A DNA stretch of 7,447 bases from Bacillota bacterium (GTDB lineage Bacteria; Bacillota; DTU030): assembly GCA_012841005.1 (NCBI GenBank), contig DUVO01000219.1:1-7447 (forward strand). Reading direction: 5' to 3'. Each line of letters begins with the position of its first letter. Within the stretch, counting starts at the first letter, position 1. The position numbers were made by a program, and so were the translations under genes. Under the pieces are notes generated by a model. That model was not told the DNA's origin and did not search any database. It saw only the letters and a list, made by a program, of their open reading frames with translations. Of the stretch, positions 1 to 6,885 are shown in pieces.

Positions 1-752
1 CTACTGTTCTTTATCAGCTCAGCAAAAACTGTCGCTTTTAAGCTCGCCCCTCCTACCAGGGCGCCATCAACATCGGGCTGCTGCAAAAAAGCCCTGACAT
101 TATCGGGTTTGACGCTGCCACCGTACTGGATCCTTACGGCTTCCGCCTTCTCTTTTCCATAATGGTCCTCCAGGAGCTTCCGGATAAAATGGGCAACCCT
201 TTGAGCATCGTCGGCTGTGGAAGCCTTCCCTGTCCCGATGGCCCAGACCGGCTCATAGGCAAGGACCAGCTGGGACACTTCTGCACCGGAAACCTCCGCC
301 AGGGCAGTTTCCAACTGCCTCTTCACAACTGCTTCCGTTTGCCCTGCCTCCCGTTCTTCCAGCAGTTCTCCCACACATAAAATTGGTTTTAGCCCTTCGT
401 CCAGAGCAGCCCTGACCTTTTTGGCCACTTCACCATCGGTTTCACCAAAGACATGCCGCCGCTCCGAATGACCGATTATCACATATTCACATCCACAGGC
501 CTTTAACATTCCGGGGGATACCTCTCCTGTGTAGGCTCCTTCCCTTTCCCAATAGAGATTTTGGGCCCCCAGCACCATATCAGTGCCGCAAAGCTCAGAA
601 CCTACAGGAAGAAGGGCAGGATAGGGAGGACAAATCACCACCTCTATATCTTCGAGGGCACCGACCTGTTTTTTCAGCTCACTGACCAGTTCCACTCCTT
701 CCCGGGGGGTCTTGTTCATCTTCCAGTTGGCACCGATTACCGTCTTACGCAT
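1..752 (-). CDS. tpiA: Triose-phosphate isomerase (3' end cut by window edge)
   Basis: Interconverts dihydroxyacetone phosphate and glyceraldehyde 3-phosphate in the cytoplasm (glycolysis and gluconeogenesis). I translated it by hand: 250 complete codons are present and the frame runs off base 1 without a stop. The family is usually about 250 residues, so only a few are missing. The start is ATG at 752-750 ([13 protein letters not shown]). All catalytic residues are in place: Lys11 in ANWKMN, His95 in GHSERR and Glu167 in [11 protein letters not shown]. The phosphate-binding YGGSVKP and the C-terminal GGASLK are also visible. The start codon lies inside the end of pgk (8-base overlap, ATGCGTAA), with AAAGGATGG about 11 bases upstream as a plausible ribosome binding site. 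It is therefore expected to be translationally coupled to pgk and transcribed with it. In Bacillus-type operons gpmI and eno would follow beyond the edge (inference). Confidence 0.98.
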   Translation of the reverse strand, partial: MRKTVIGANWKMNKTPREGVELVSELKKQVGALEDIEVVICPPYPALLPVGSELCGTDMVLGAQNLYWEREGAYTGEVSPGMLKACGCEYVIIGHSERRHVFGETDGEVAKKVRAALDEGLKPILCVGELLEEREAGQTEAVVKRQLETALAEVSGAEVSQLVLAYEPVWAIGTGKASTADDAQRVAHFIRKLLEDHYGKEKAEAVRIQYGGSVKPDNVRAFLQQPDVDGALVGGASLKATVFAELIKNS

Positions 753-1977
753 TCCCTTCACCATCCTTTCCCCTTGCCCCGGGCGAACATTCCCTGGCAT
801 CCTCGTCCAGCAAGGCTGCCACTCCGGGCAGTTCCCTGCCTTCTAAAAACTCCAGGGAAGCTCCTCCGCCAGTTGAGACATGGGTCATGGCCCCAGCCAG
901 GCCTAATTTTTTCACTGCCGCCGCCGAATCGCCTCCGCCGATGATGGTAATCCCCTGGCATTTGGCCATGGCCTCGGCGACAGAACGGGTTCCAGCCGCA
1001 AAGGGCTCAAGTTCAAAGACTCCCATGGGACCGTTCCAAATTACCGTACCGGCCCCGGCGATGACCTGCCCGTACCTTGCCCTGGTTTTGGGACCGATAT
1101 CAACTCCCATCAGTCCCGGGGGTATTTCCGTCACTGCTACTGTCTGGTGGGCGGCATCACTGCTCAAATCTGTTGCCACCACATCCTCCGGCAGGAACAA
1201 GTCCACACCCCGTTCGGCAGCCCGGGCCATAATATCCCTGGCCAGATCCAATTTGTCTGCTTCCAAGAGGGAATTGCCAATACCATGACCCTGGGCCTTT
1301 AAGAAAGTATAGGCCATACCCCCGCCGATAAGGAGGGCATCAACCTTGGGCAATAAATTGGTAATCACCTTTATCTTGTCCGATACCTTTGCCCCTCCCA
1401 ATACGGCCACAAAGGGCCGTTGGGGATCCGCCAGGGCCCTGCCCAGCATATCGATTTCCTTTTCCAGGAGAAAACCGGCCACAGCCGGCAGGTAAGCAGC
1501 CACACCGGCAGTAGACCCATGGGCTCTATGGGCTGTGCCGAAGGCATCGTTCACAAAAATATCGGCCAACCGGGACAGGGCCTTGGCAAACTCCGGATCG
1601 TTTTTCTCCTCTCCCGGGTAAAAGCGGACATTTTCTAAAAGGAGAATCTCTCCCGGTTCTAAAGCGGCACAGGCCTTCTCAACCTCAGGGCCAATACATT
1701 CATCGACCTTTGCGATTTCCTGCTGCAGCAAATCAGACAGGCACCGGGCAACCTGGTCTAACCGTAAATCTTCTACTACCCTACCCTTGGGACGACCGAG
1801 GTGAGAAATAAGAATAATCTTCGCCCCTTGTTCCTGTAAAAAGCGAATTGTTGGCAGGGCAGCCTTGATCCTGGTACTATCGGCTACAGTCCCGTCGTCG
1901 GCAAGGGGAACGTTGAAGTCAACCCTGACCAGCACTCTTTTGCCCCTGACTTCAATATCCCTGATGGTTTTCTTCAC
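745..1977 (-). CDS. pgk: Phosphoglycerate kinase
   Basis: Transfers phosphate from 1,3-bisphosphoglycerate to ADP, the first ATP-yielding step of glycolysis; cytoplasmic. At 410 codons it is slightly longer than the usual ~394-397. The N-terminal substrate domain shows RVDFNVPL (residues 18-25), Arg36 in DSTRI, and the [10 protein letters not shown] motif. The C-terminal nucleotide domain shows [33 protein letters not shown] and [15 protein letters not shown]. The start is GTG at 1977-1975, chosen because GGAGGT (1985-1990) sits 7 bases upstream and the protein begins in register with the family. The usual end, GVAALL, is followed by about 18 extra polar residues. The codons for this tail overlap the tpiA ribosome binding site and start. 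A 179-base gap separates it from gap upstream, unlike the tight spacing elsewhere in the operon. Confidence 0.99.
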   Translation of the reverse strand: MKKTIRDIEVRGKRVLVRVDFNVPLADDGTVADSTRIKAALPTIRFLQEQGAKIILISHLGRPKGRVVEDLRLDQVARCLSDLLQQEIAKVDECIGPEVEKACAALEPGEILLLENVRFYPGEEKNDPEFAKALSRLADIFVNDAFGTAHRAHGSTAGVAAYLPAVAGFLLEKEIDMLGRALADPQRPFVAVLGGAKVSDKIKVITNLLPKVDALLIGGGMAYTFLKAQGHGIGNSLLEADKLDLARDIMARAAERGVDLFLPEDVVATDLSSDAAHQTVAVTEIPPGLMGVDIGPKTRARYGQVIAGAGTVIWNGPMGVFELEPFAAGTRSVAEAMAKCQGITIIGGGDSAAAVKKLGLAGAMTHVSTGGGASLEFLEGRELPGVAALLDEDARECSPGARGKDGEGNA

Positions 1978-2024
1978 CTTTTCTACCTCCGCCTTTAATA
2001 ATGAGTGGTATATGTTTCCATACC

Positions 2025-2036
2025 TGTAATGTTACA
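2025..2036. repeat. Short palindrome upstream of pgk
   Basis: TGTAA and TTACA arms flank a two-base centre, about 50 bases upstream of the pgk GTG start. A second small inverted repeat, GGTAT/ATACC with an 8-base loop, lies at 2007-2024. Either could be an operator-like dyad or a small RNA fold. I recognise no regulator consensus and the arms are short enough to occur by chance. Confidence 0.3.
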
Positions 2037-2060
2037 CTACTCCTGCCCGTTAGTCCAGGG

Positions 2061-2109
2061 ATAGTTGGATAGGGAAGTAAAGGGCTGGCAATTTCCCATA
2101 TCCAACTAT
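2061..2109 (-). repeat. Long imperfect inverted repeat (hairpin) between gap and pgk
   Basis: Bases 2061-2071 (ATAGTTGGATA) pair perfectly with 2099-2109. After one bulged base (2098), 2072-2076 (GGGAA) pair with 2093-2097. This gives 16 pairs closed by a loop of about 16 bases. In the minus-strand transcript the structure sits about 50 bases after the gap stop and about 85 bases before the pgk start. No uridine run follows on either strand, so it does not look like an ordinary intrinsic terminator. A role as a processing or 3'-stabilising structure that sets different gap and pgk mRNA levels is inference. Confidence 0.7.
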
Positions 2110-2156
2110 TAAACTTCCGCGTCAACTTAACAGGAAGGATCAGGACGGGAGGATGC

Positions 2157-3182
<1,026 letters not shown>

Positions 3183-3205
3183 TTAATAAGAATATAGCAT
3201 GGGCT

Positions 3206-4267
3206 TCACTCCAGCGAATTAACTTCCCTCTCTCCCCCCTTCTGGGACAATAATTTTATCAACTCATTGGCCGCTCCCTGATCGGTAATCAGAATACCGC
3301 CAGGTTGGTAAGAAAGAACGGCCAACATAGCTCTAGCCTTGCTCTTGCCTCCGGCAACCGTCACCACATGGGGAATACCGGACACTTCTTCCAAAGACAT
3401 GCCAATACTGGGTGTATAGTACACAATCTCCCCCTTCTCGTTTAAATAATAACCGAAGGCCTCACCAACCGCCTTCTTCTCCCGTAGTATATCCATCTCA
3501 GCCGGGGAAAGTCCCCTGCGCCGGGCCATTACCTCAGCCACGCCGATACTAAACAGGAGAAAAGTGGCAGAATGTATAATGGACAGGACTTCCTTAATCT
3601 GCCGTTCCTGGCTCAAGGCTGTAATAGTATCAATACCTACATTATCGGGAACAGGGAGGGGCCGGTATATGCCCCCCAACTTGCGGGCCAATAATGAAGC
3701 AATTGTGTTGGCCTGTAGTTCCAGATCTTCCCCCAGGCTGCCCCGGGCAGGTACTACCACCAGATTCCGGGCAGGGTTCGCGGCCGGCAGGTTTCTGGCA
3801 ACCTCGGCTATTGTGGTCCCACCGGAGACGGCGATTATATCTCCTTCCTGCAAGTTGTCCTGCAGGTAGGCTGCTGCCGCTCGACCCAGATCCATTTTCA
3901 CCAGCTCTTCCCGGTCCAGATCCCCGGGTACAACTACGACGTGTTCTAAAGCAAAGGCTTTTTTTAGCCCCTCTTCGACGACACTTACTCCCCTTAGTTT
4001 ATGCATATAGCGGTGCAGATCCCAAAGTAGGGAATTACCTTCATGGGTTAAAACAACGCCCCCGTTGGTATACCTGACAAGTCCTACCTGGCGTAAAAAA
4101 TCCAATTCCGCCCGCAGCTGCCTTTCTCCCTTGCCAAGACGCTGGGCTAAATTACGCCTCCCAATTGGCTGATAAAGTTGTACTGTTCGTATGATAGTAT
4201 ATCTTTTTTCCAGAACTGCTATCATATCGGGCACTATTTTTTGCTGTATTTGCAGGAGTTTGTCCAT
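3206..4267 (-). CDS. cggR: Central glycolytic genes regulator CggR (SorC/DeoR-type repressor)
   Basis: DNA-binding repressor of the gap operon. In Bacillus subtilis fructose-1,6-bisphosphate relieves its binding. At 353 residues it is close to the Bacillus protein (~340). The N-terminal winged helix-turn-helix (about residues 1-85) begins QQKIVPDMIAVLEKRYTI and continues PIGRRNLAQRLGKGERQLRAEL, a CggR-specific signature. The remainder is the sugar-binding SorC domain, with SGGTT at 148-152, Arg175, Arg250 and Glu269. From memory these fall at positions equivalent to effector-contacting residues in the Bacillus structure. The start is ATG at 4267-4265, with AAGGTGG (4275-4281) upstream. The CggR-type operator at 4287-4322 lies directly before this ribosome binding site, which implies autorepression. 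Its position ahead of gap-pgk-tpiA confirms the assignment over other SorC regulators. I see no convincing -35/-10 pair between the upstream terminator and the operator. Confidence 0.96.
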   Translation of the reverse strand: MDKLLQIQQKIVPDMIAVLEKRYTIIRTVQLYQPIGRRNLAQRLGKGERQLRAELDFLRQVGLVRYTNGGVVLTHEGNSLLWDLHRYMHKLRGVSVVEEGLKKAFALEHVVVVPGDLDREELVKMDLGRAAAAYLQDNLQEGDIIAVSGGTTIAEVARNLPAANPARNLVVVPARGSLGEDLELQANTIASLLARKLGGIYRPLPVPDNVGIDTITALSQERQIKEVLSIIHSATFLLFSIGVAEVMARRRGLSPAEMDILREKKAVGEAFGYYLNEKGEIVYYTPSIGMSLEEVSGIPHVVTVAGGKSKARAMLAVLSYQPGGILITDQGAANELIKLLSQKGGEREVNSLE

Positions 4268-4286
4268 CCTAATACCACCTTATAGG

Positions 4287-4322
4287 GACGATATTTGTCC
4301 CACGGTTACCATTTATGTCCCA
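4287..4322 (-). promoter_or_regulatory. CggR operator
   Basis: On the minus strand the site reads TGGGAC-N6-GGTA-N4-TGGGAC-N6-CGTC. The Bacillus CggR operator is CGGGAC-N6-TGTC-N4-CGGGAC-N6-TGTC, so all spacings agree exactly. The cggR-proximal repeat is the better match (TGGGAC...CGTC); the distal repeat has a degenerate second half (GGTA). It ends 19 bases before the cggR start and touches the region of its ribosome binding site. A bound repressor would therefore block the transcript leader, as in Bacillus, where the operator also lies downstream of the promoter. The geometry is seen directly; binding is inferred. Confidence 0.9.
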
Positions 4323-4330
4323 CTACTTCC

Positions 4331-4379
4331 AAAAAAAGAGGAGAGTTGAAATCCTACTCTTCCTACTCTTCCCCTTTTT
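4331..4379 (-). terminator. Intrinsic terminator after rpoN
   Basis: In the minus-strand transcript a hairpin forms after the rpoN stop and ends in a run of seven U (4331-4337). Two registers are possible. The short one pairs AGGA(A)GAGT with ACTCTCCT around a 9-base loop. The long one pairs AAAAAGGGGAAGAGT with ACTCTCCTCTTTTT, with one bulge and one G-U. The second register exists because the 9-mer GGAAGAGTA occurs twice in tandem. It separates rpoN from the cggR operon. The A-rich left side also gives a weaker U-run on the plus strand, but no plus-strand gene needs it. Confidence 0.72.
4352..4372 (-). repeat. Tandem 9-base repeat in the rpoN terminator
   Basis: On the minus strand GGAAGAGTA is repeated directly (4364-4372 and 4355-4363), and the next bases GGA begin a third copy. 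The repeat lies in the ascending side of the terminator hairpin and allows two pairing registers with the same descending arm. Confidence 0.75.
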
Positions 4380-4434
4380 ATCTATTTTATTCTGGCAAAA
4401 ATGGATAATTCCTGCTTAATAATAGAGATGTTTT

Positions 4435-5823
4435 TTAATAGCGCCGGCGGCAGTTGGAAGGTGGAATGCCCAAATCATGTCGGTATTTGGCAACGGTCCG
4501 GCGCGAAATCATGATCCCCCGTTCCCGTAAAATATCGGCCAATTTCTGGTCACTATAGGGTTTACTTGGTTCCTCCCTTTCCAGTAGTTCCTGCAACATT
4601 CTCTTTATGCTTTCCGATGAAGTACTGGAACCCTCTGTATTCTCCACCCCGCTGGCAAAGAAAAAGCGTAAGGGAAAAACACCACGGGGAGTCTGAATGA
4701 ACTTGTTACTGGTCGCCCTGCTTACCGTAGACTCATGAACCCCGACTACTTCTGCTACCTGTTTTAAGGTCAATGGCTTCAGGTACCGGACGCCCCGGTC
4801 AAAAAAATCCCGCTGGAACTGGACCAGGGTCTCCACAATTTTATAAACTGTTATGCGTCTTTGTTCAATGCTTTTGATCAACCACCGGGCAGAATTAAGT
4901 TTTGACTCAATGTAGGCCCTGGCCTGGTCTTCTGCATCCCTGGCCTGGAGAATATTCCGATAATTGGAATTTATTGTGAGACGAGGTGAGGTCACATCAC
5001 TGACAATGATAACATAATCATCCCCCACCTTTTCTACAACCACATCGGGGACAATGTAAGTGCCCTGGGGTACCGGCCCAAAACGCCGCCCCGGCTTCGG
5101 ATCGAGGGTGCGGAGAATATCTCCAGCGGCTTGAATTTCCTGCACAGAAACCCCCAGTTCTCCCGCCACCCGCATCAGCCTGCCCTGGGCTAAATCGGGT
5201 AGATAAGAATTAATGAGCAACTCCAAAAGGGGATATTCAATGTCCAAAGCCTTAACCTGCAGCAACAGGCATTCCTTTAGATCCGCCGCTCCCACCCCCG
5301 GCGGGTCAAAGGTCTTGATTATCTCCAGGACTTCCCTTACTTCCCCTTCGGTAACCCCCTGGAGCCGGGCCAGCTCTGCCGGGGAACAGGTCAGATAACC
5401 ATTTTCATCCAGGTTGCCGAGAATAAACTCACCAAGCTGCTGCTTGGGTCCATCCTTTACATTCAAGTGTAACTGCCAGAGCAAATGTTCATACAAGGTC
5501 GATTCCCGGGAAAGGAAATGCTCAAAGGAATACTCCGGATTCCAGGTCCCTCCGGCAGCACTCCTGTTAATATAGCCCAAATCACTGGTGTCGGCAAAAT
5601 ACTCCTGCCAATCCAGGTCATAGGGTTCCTCTTCCCCGGCAGCAGCACCATCGTCTGTTGTGCCATTTTCCATCTCAAGAAGGGGATTTTCCAGCAATTC
5701 TTGTTCTATATATTCTGAAAGCTCCAGGGCAGATAGCTGTAATACGGTGATGGCCTGCCTAAGTTCGGGTGTCATTATCAACCTTTGACTTTGTTCGATA
5801 TTAAGGCGGAAGGCCATCCGCAT
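4435..5823 (-). CDS. rpoN: RNA polymerase sigma-54 factor
   Basis: Alternative sigma factor that directs RNA polymerase to -24/-12 promoters and needs an ATP-driven activator to open them. From the chosen start it has 462 residues, normal for Firmicutes. Region I (about 1-50) has the glutamine/leucine-rich SQRLIMTPELRQAITVLQ and ELLENPLLE. An acidic region II follows (about 52-80). The core-binding domain carries FDPPGVGAADLKECLLLQ (about 172-189). The helix-turn-helix is LTLKQVAEVVGVHESTVSRA (about 352-371), and the RpoN box is SRRTVAKYR (440-448), near the basic C-terminus. An in-frame GTG at 5835 would add four residues, but it abuts the AGGAGG ribosome binding site (5836-5841) and so is too close. 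ATG at 5823-5821 has good spacing and gives the usual N-terminus. No activator gene or obvious target promoter lies in the window. Its own promoter is unclear. Confidence 0.97.
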   Translation of the reverse strand: MRMAFRLNIEQSQRLIMTPELRQAITVLQLSALELSEYIEQELLENPLLEMENGTTDDGAAAGEEEPYDLDWQEYFADTSDLGYINRSAAGGTWNPEYSFEHFLSRESTLYEHLLWQLHLNVKDGPKQQLGEFILGNLDENGYLTCSPAELARLQGVTEGEVREVLEIIKTFDPPGVGAADLKECLLLQVKALDIEYPLLELLINSYLPDLAQGRLMRVAGELGVSVQEIQAAGDILRTLDPKPGRRFGPVPQGTYIVPDVVVEKVGDDYVIIVSDVTSPRLTINSNYRNILQARDAEDQARAYIESKLNSARWLIKSIEQRRITVYKIVETLVQFQRDFFDRGVRYLKPLTLKQVAEVVGVHESTVSRATSNKFIQTPRGVFPLRFFFASGVENTEGSSTSSESIKRMLQELLEREEPSKPYSDQKLADILRERGIMISRRTVAKYRHDLGIPPSNCRRRY

Positions 5824-5835
5824 AATACTCTCCAC

Positions 5836-5841
5836 CTCCTG
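5836..5841 (-). promoter_or_regulatory. Ribosome binding site that sets the rpoN start
   Basis: Perfect AGGAGG on the minus strand. The in-frame GTG at 5835-5833 is immediately adjacent (no spacer). ATG at 5823-5821 lies 12 bases downstream and a further ATG at 5817-5815 lies 18 bases downstream. The spacing favours 5823. Confidence 0.8.
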
Positions 5842-5850
5842 AACAAAAGA

Positions 5851-5919
5851 AGTACTGCCTTACCAGAGTTATCTTTTAATCTTTATTTCGACAGTACTCC
5901 CGAAAAACCCTTCCGGGTA
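5851..5919. repeat. Inverted repeats in the rpoN leader
   Basis: AGTACTG (5851-5857) is the inverse of CAGTACT (5892-5898), giving a 7-base stem over a 34-base loop. An overlapping small hairpin pairs CCCG (5899-5902) with CGGG (5913-5916), extendable by TAC/GTA (5895-5897 with 5917-5919 region) around one bulged base. The two folds share bases and could exclude each other in the rpoN leader RNA. In the second fold an ACCC-GGAA-GGGT mini-stem followed by U5 is possible on the minus strand. No function is established. Confidence 0.4.
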
Positions 5920-5931
5920 GAATTATCTATT

Positions 5932-5937
5932 TTAATA
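5932..5937 (-). promoter_or_regulatory. Possible -10 element for rpoN
   Basis: An A+T-rich stretch of the ribU-rpoN interval on the minus strand (about 5925-5945) contains TATTATTAAAATAGATAAT, which offers several -10-like hexamers. No good TTGACA-like hexamer sits at 16-18 bases from any of them. I list it only because rpoN otherwise has no visible promoter after ribU; exact placement is uncertain. Confidence 0.2.
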
Positions 5938-5980
5938 ATATGCCTGGTGAGCAAAAAGAGAACAGGAGCCCAGGGACAGA

Positions 5981-6001
5981 AAGACAAAACAGGATACCTG
6001 C
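5981..6001 (-). terminator. Weak candidate terminator after ribU
   Basis: Nine bases after the ribU stop the transcript can form GCAGG-UAU-CCUG, a four to five pair stem, followed by UUUUGUCUUUC. The stem is short and the U-run is interrupted. Partial termination with readthrough into rpoN is as likely as full termination. Confidence 0.3.
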
Positions 6002-6008
6002 AAGACCA

Positions 6009-6578
6009 TCATTGCTCGTCGGCGGTAGGCCTCCCGGCCAAAGGCATTTCGTCGTGGAGAAAACCCCGTACCCGCTTGTAAAGCAGGAAAGTAATAGTGG
6101 AGGTTAGCACACCTTTGACCAAGTTAAAGGGAAGAACCATCCCGAGCATCATTGGTACCACCTGGTCTGGGGCCAGGTGAACACCATACAGTGGAAAAAG
6201 GACAAATAAATTGAGGGGAAGCATTACCAACCCCATGGCAACACTGCCGCCCAACAATGCCAGAACAGCACCCTTTTTCGATTTCATCCTTTGGTATATA
6301 TAACCCGCAGCAAAAACCATGCTGCTCCCGGCAAAAAAATTGCCCAGAACTCCCACGGGGTTACCCCGGCCGGAAAGGGTAAGATAGAGCAGGTTTTTCA
6401 ATAATTGGATCAATACGCCCACCCACGGCCCCATGGCAAAGGTTCCCAGGAGGGCAGGCAATTCGCTGCCATCGTATTTCAGAAAATCCGGAAAGGGTGG
6501 AAGGGGAAATTCAATGAGCATGATCACAAAGGCCATCCCAGCCAGAATGCCAACCCGCACCATCTTCGCTATTGTCAC
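6009..6578 (-). CDS. ribU: Riboflavin transporter substrate-binding subunit RibU (ECF family)
   Basis: Integral membrane S component that captures riboflavin and works with the shared ECF energising module (EcfA, EcfA', EcfT), encoded elsewhere. About 189 residues with roughly six hydrophobic segments, the normal size and topology. Family signatures are visible: FLKYDGSELPALLGTFAMGP (about 33-52), IQLLKNLLYL, GVLGNFFAGSSMVFAAGYIY (about 77-96), and LPFNLVKG near the last membrane segment. An upstream TTG at 6584 is in frame but only 3 bases from the AGGAGG site (6588-6593). GTG at 6578-6576 has a 9-base spacing and is preferred. The FMN riboswitch directly upstream independently supports a flavin role. 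It appears to be a single-gene unit unless transcription continues through the weak hairpin into rpoN. Confidence 0.94.
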   Translation of the reverse strand: MTIAKMVRVGILAGMAFVIMLIEFPLPPFPDFLKYDGSELPALLGTFAMGPWVGVLIQLLKNLLYLTLSGRGNPVGVLGNFFAGSSMVFAAGYIYQRMKSKKGAVLALLGGSVAMGLVMLPLNLFVLFPLYGVHLAPDQVVPMMLGMVLPFNLVKGVLTSTITFLLYKRVRGFLHDEMPLAGRPTADEQ

Positions 6579-6587
6579 CGGCAAATT

Positions 6588-6593
6588 CCTCCT
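6588..6593 (-). promoter_or_regulatory. Ribosome binding site that sets the ribU start
   Basis: Perfect AGGAGG on the minus strand. Spacing is 3 bases to the in-frame TTG (6584) and 9 bases to GTG (6578), which favours the GTG. A later in-frame ATG (6563-6561) is 24 bases away. Confidence 0.8.
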
Positions 6594-6617
6594 CTTTACC
6601 TACTAAAACCCCCCTCG

Positions 6618-6654
6618 CAAACAAAGAGAACCCCCCCGAAAACCTCAGGGGGGG
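6618..6654 (-). terminator. Riboswitch-controlled intrinsic terminator upstream of ribU
   Basis: In the minus-strand transcript seven C (6648-6654) pair with seven G (6631-6637) around a 10-base loop that begins UGAGG. The stem is followed by UUCUCUUUGUUUG. It lies between the FMN aptamer and the ribU ribosome binding site, the usual place for the expression platform. The tail is U-rich rather than a pure U-run. Confidence 0.87.
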
Positions 6655-6678
6655 CAATAGTAAACACCCAAATAACTC

Positions 6679-6808
6679 ACCTTCTCCCATCCAGACTCTT
6701 ACTGTCGGCCCCGGAATCGCACCGGGTCGGCCAACCGGTATGGTTGGTTCGCGGGCTTACCCGTTAGGGAACACCGCCGGTGGGGAATTGCACCCCGCCC
6801 CGAAGGTT
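6679..6808 (-). ncRNA. FMN riboswitch (RFN element)
   Basis: About 130 bases on the minus strand carry all the conserved RFN blocks in order. These are CCTTCGGGGCGGGGTG, AATTCCCCACCGGCGGT, the AAGCCCGCGA block, a variable stem, GGTGCGATTCCGGGGCCGAC, AGT, and a closing GTCTGGATGGGAGAAGGTGA. The basal stem P1 pairs ACCTTC (5') with GAAGGT (3'). FMN binding by this family shuts off riboflavin synthesis or uptake genes. Here ribU follows directly, and the terminator at 6618-6654 makes transcriptional attenuation the likely mode. Confidence 0.97.
6795..6808 (-). promoter_or_regulatory. Predicted antiterminator strand within the riboswitch
   Basis: The minus-strand segment AACCTTCGGGGCGG, which includes the 5' strand of P1, can pair with CCCCCCCTGAGGTT at 6641-6654 (terminator 5' arm plus loop). 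Twelve of 14 positions pair, counting one G-U, with two mismatches. FMN-bound P1 would free the terminator; without ligand this pairing would prevent it. The pairing is read from the sequence; the switching is inferred. Confidence 0.65.
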
Positions 6809-6830
6809 TTAGCAGGTATTATTTTTCTTT

Positions 6831-6859
6831 ATCATACCACATTCACAGGAGTGAGACAA
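6831..6859 (-). promoter_or_regulatory. Sigma-A promoter for the riboswitch-ribU transcript
   Basis: On the minus strand TTGTCT (6854-6859) and TATGAT (6831-6836) are separated by exactly 17 bases. A TGG triplet just before the -10 makes it an extended -10 element. Initiation would fall near 6823-6825, about 15 bases before the riboswitch P1 stem. It lies after the whiA stop, so ribU does not need transcription from whiA. Confidence 0.85.
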
Positions 6860-6885
6860 GAAGGAAAGACGGTCCAAAGCAATGA

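Noticed and set aside
162..944. Plus-strand open frames opposite tpiA and pgk
   Set aside because: They lie antisense to clearly conserved enzymes, show no recognisable family motif, and lack good ribosome binding sites.
3564..4077. Plus-strand open frames opposite cggR
   Set aside because: They are antisense to a gene with full-length family similarity and have no domain signature.
5824..5835. GTG at 5835 as the rpoN start
   Set aside because: It directly abuts AGGAGG, leaving no spacer for initiation; ATG at 5823 fits both spacing and family N-terminus.
5970..5990. GGGACAG...GACA as a second CggR site
   Set aside because: Only one GGGAC block is present; the second half and the 10-base repeat geometry are absent.
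5785..6081. Plus-strand 98-codon frame spanning the rpoN-ribU interval
   Set aside because: It overlaps the starts and ends of two solid minus-strand genes, with no clear ribosome binding site and no recognisable sequence.
6579..6584. TTG at 6584 as the ribU start
   Set aside because: Only 3 bases separate it from AGGAGG; GTG at 6578 has a normal 9-base spacing.
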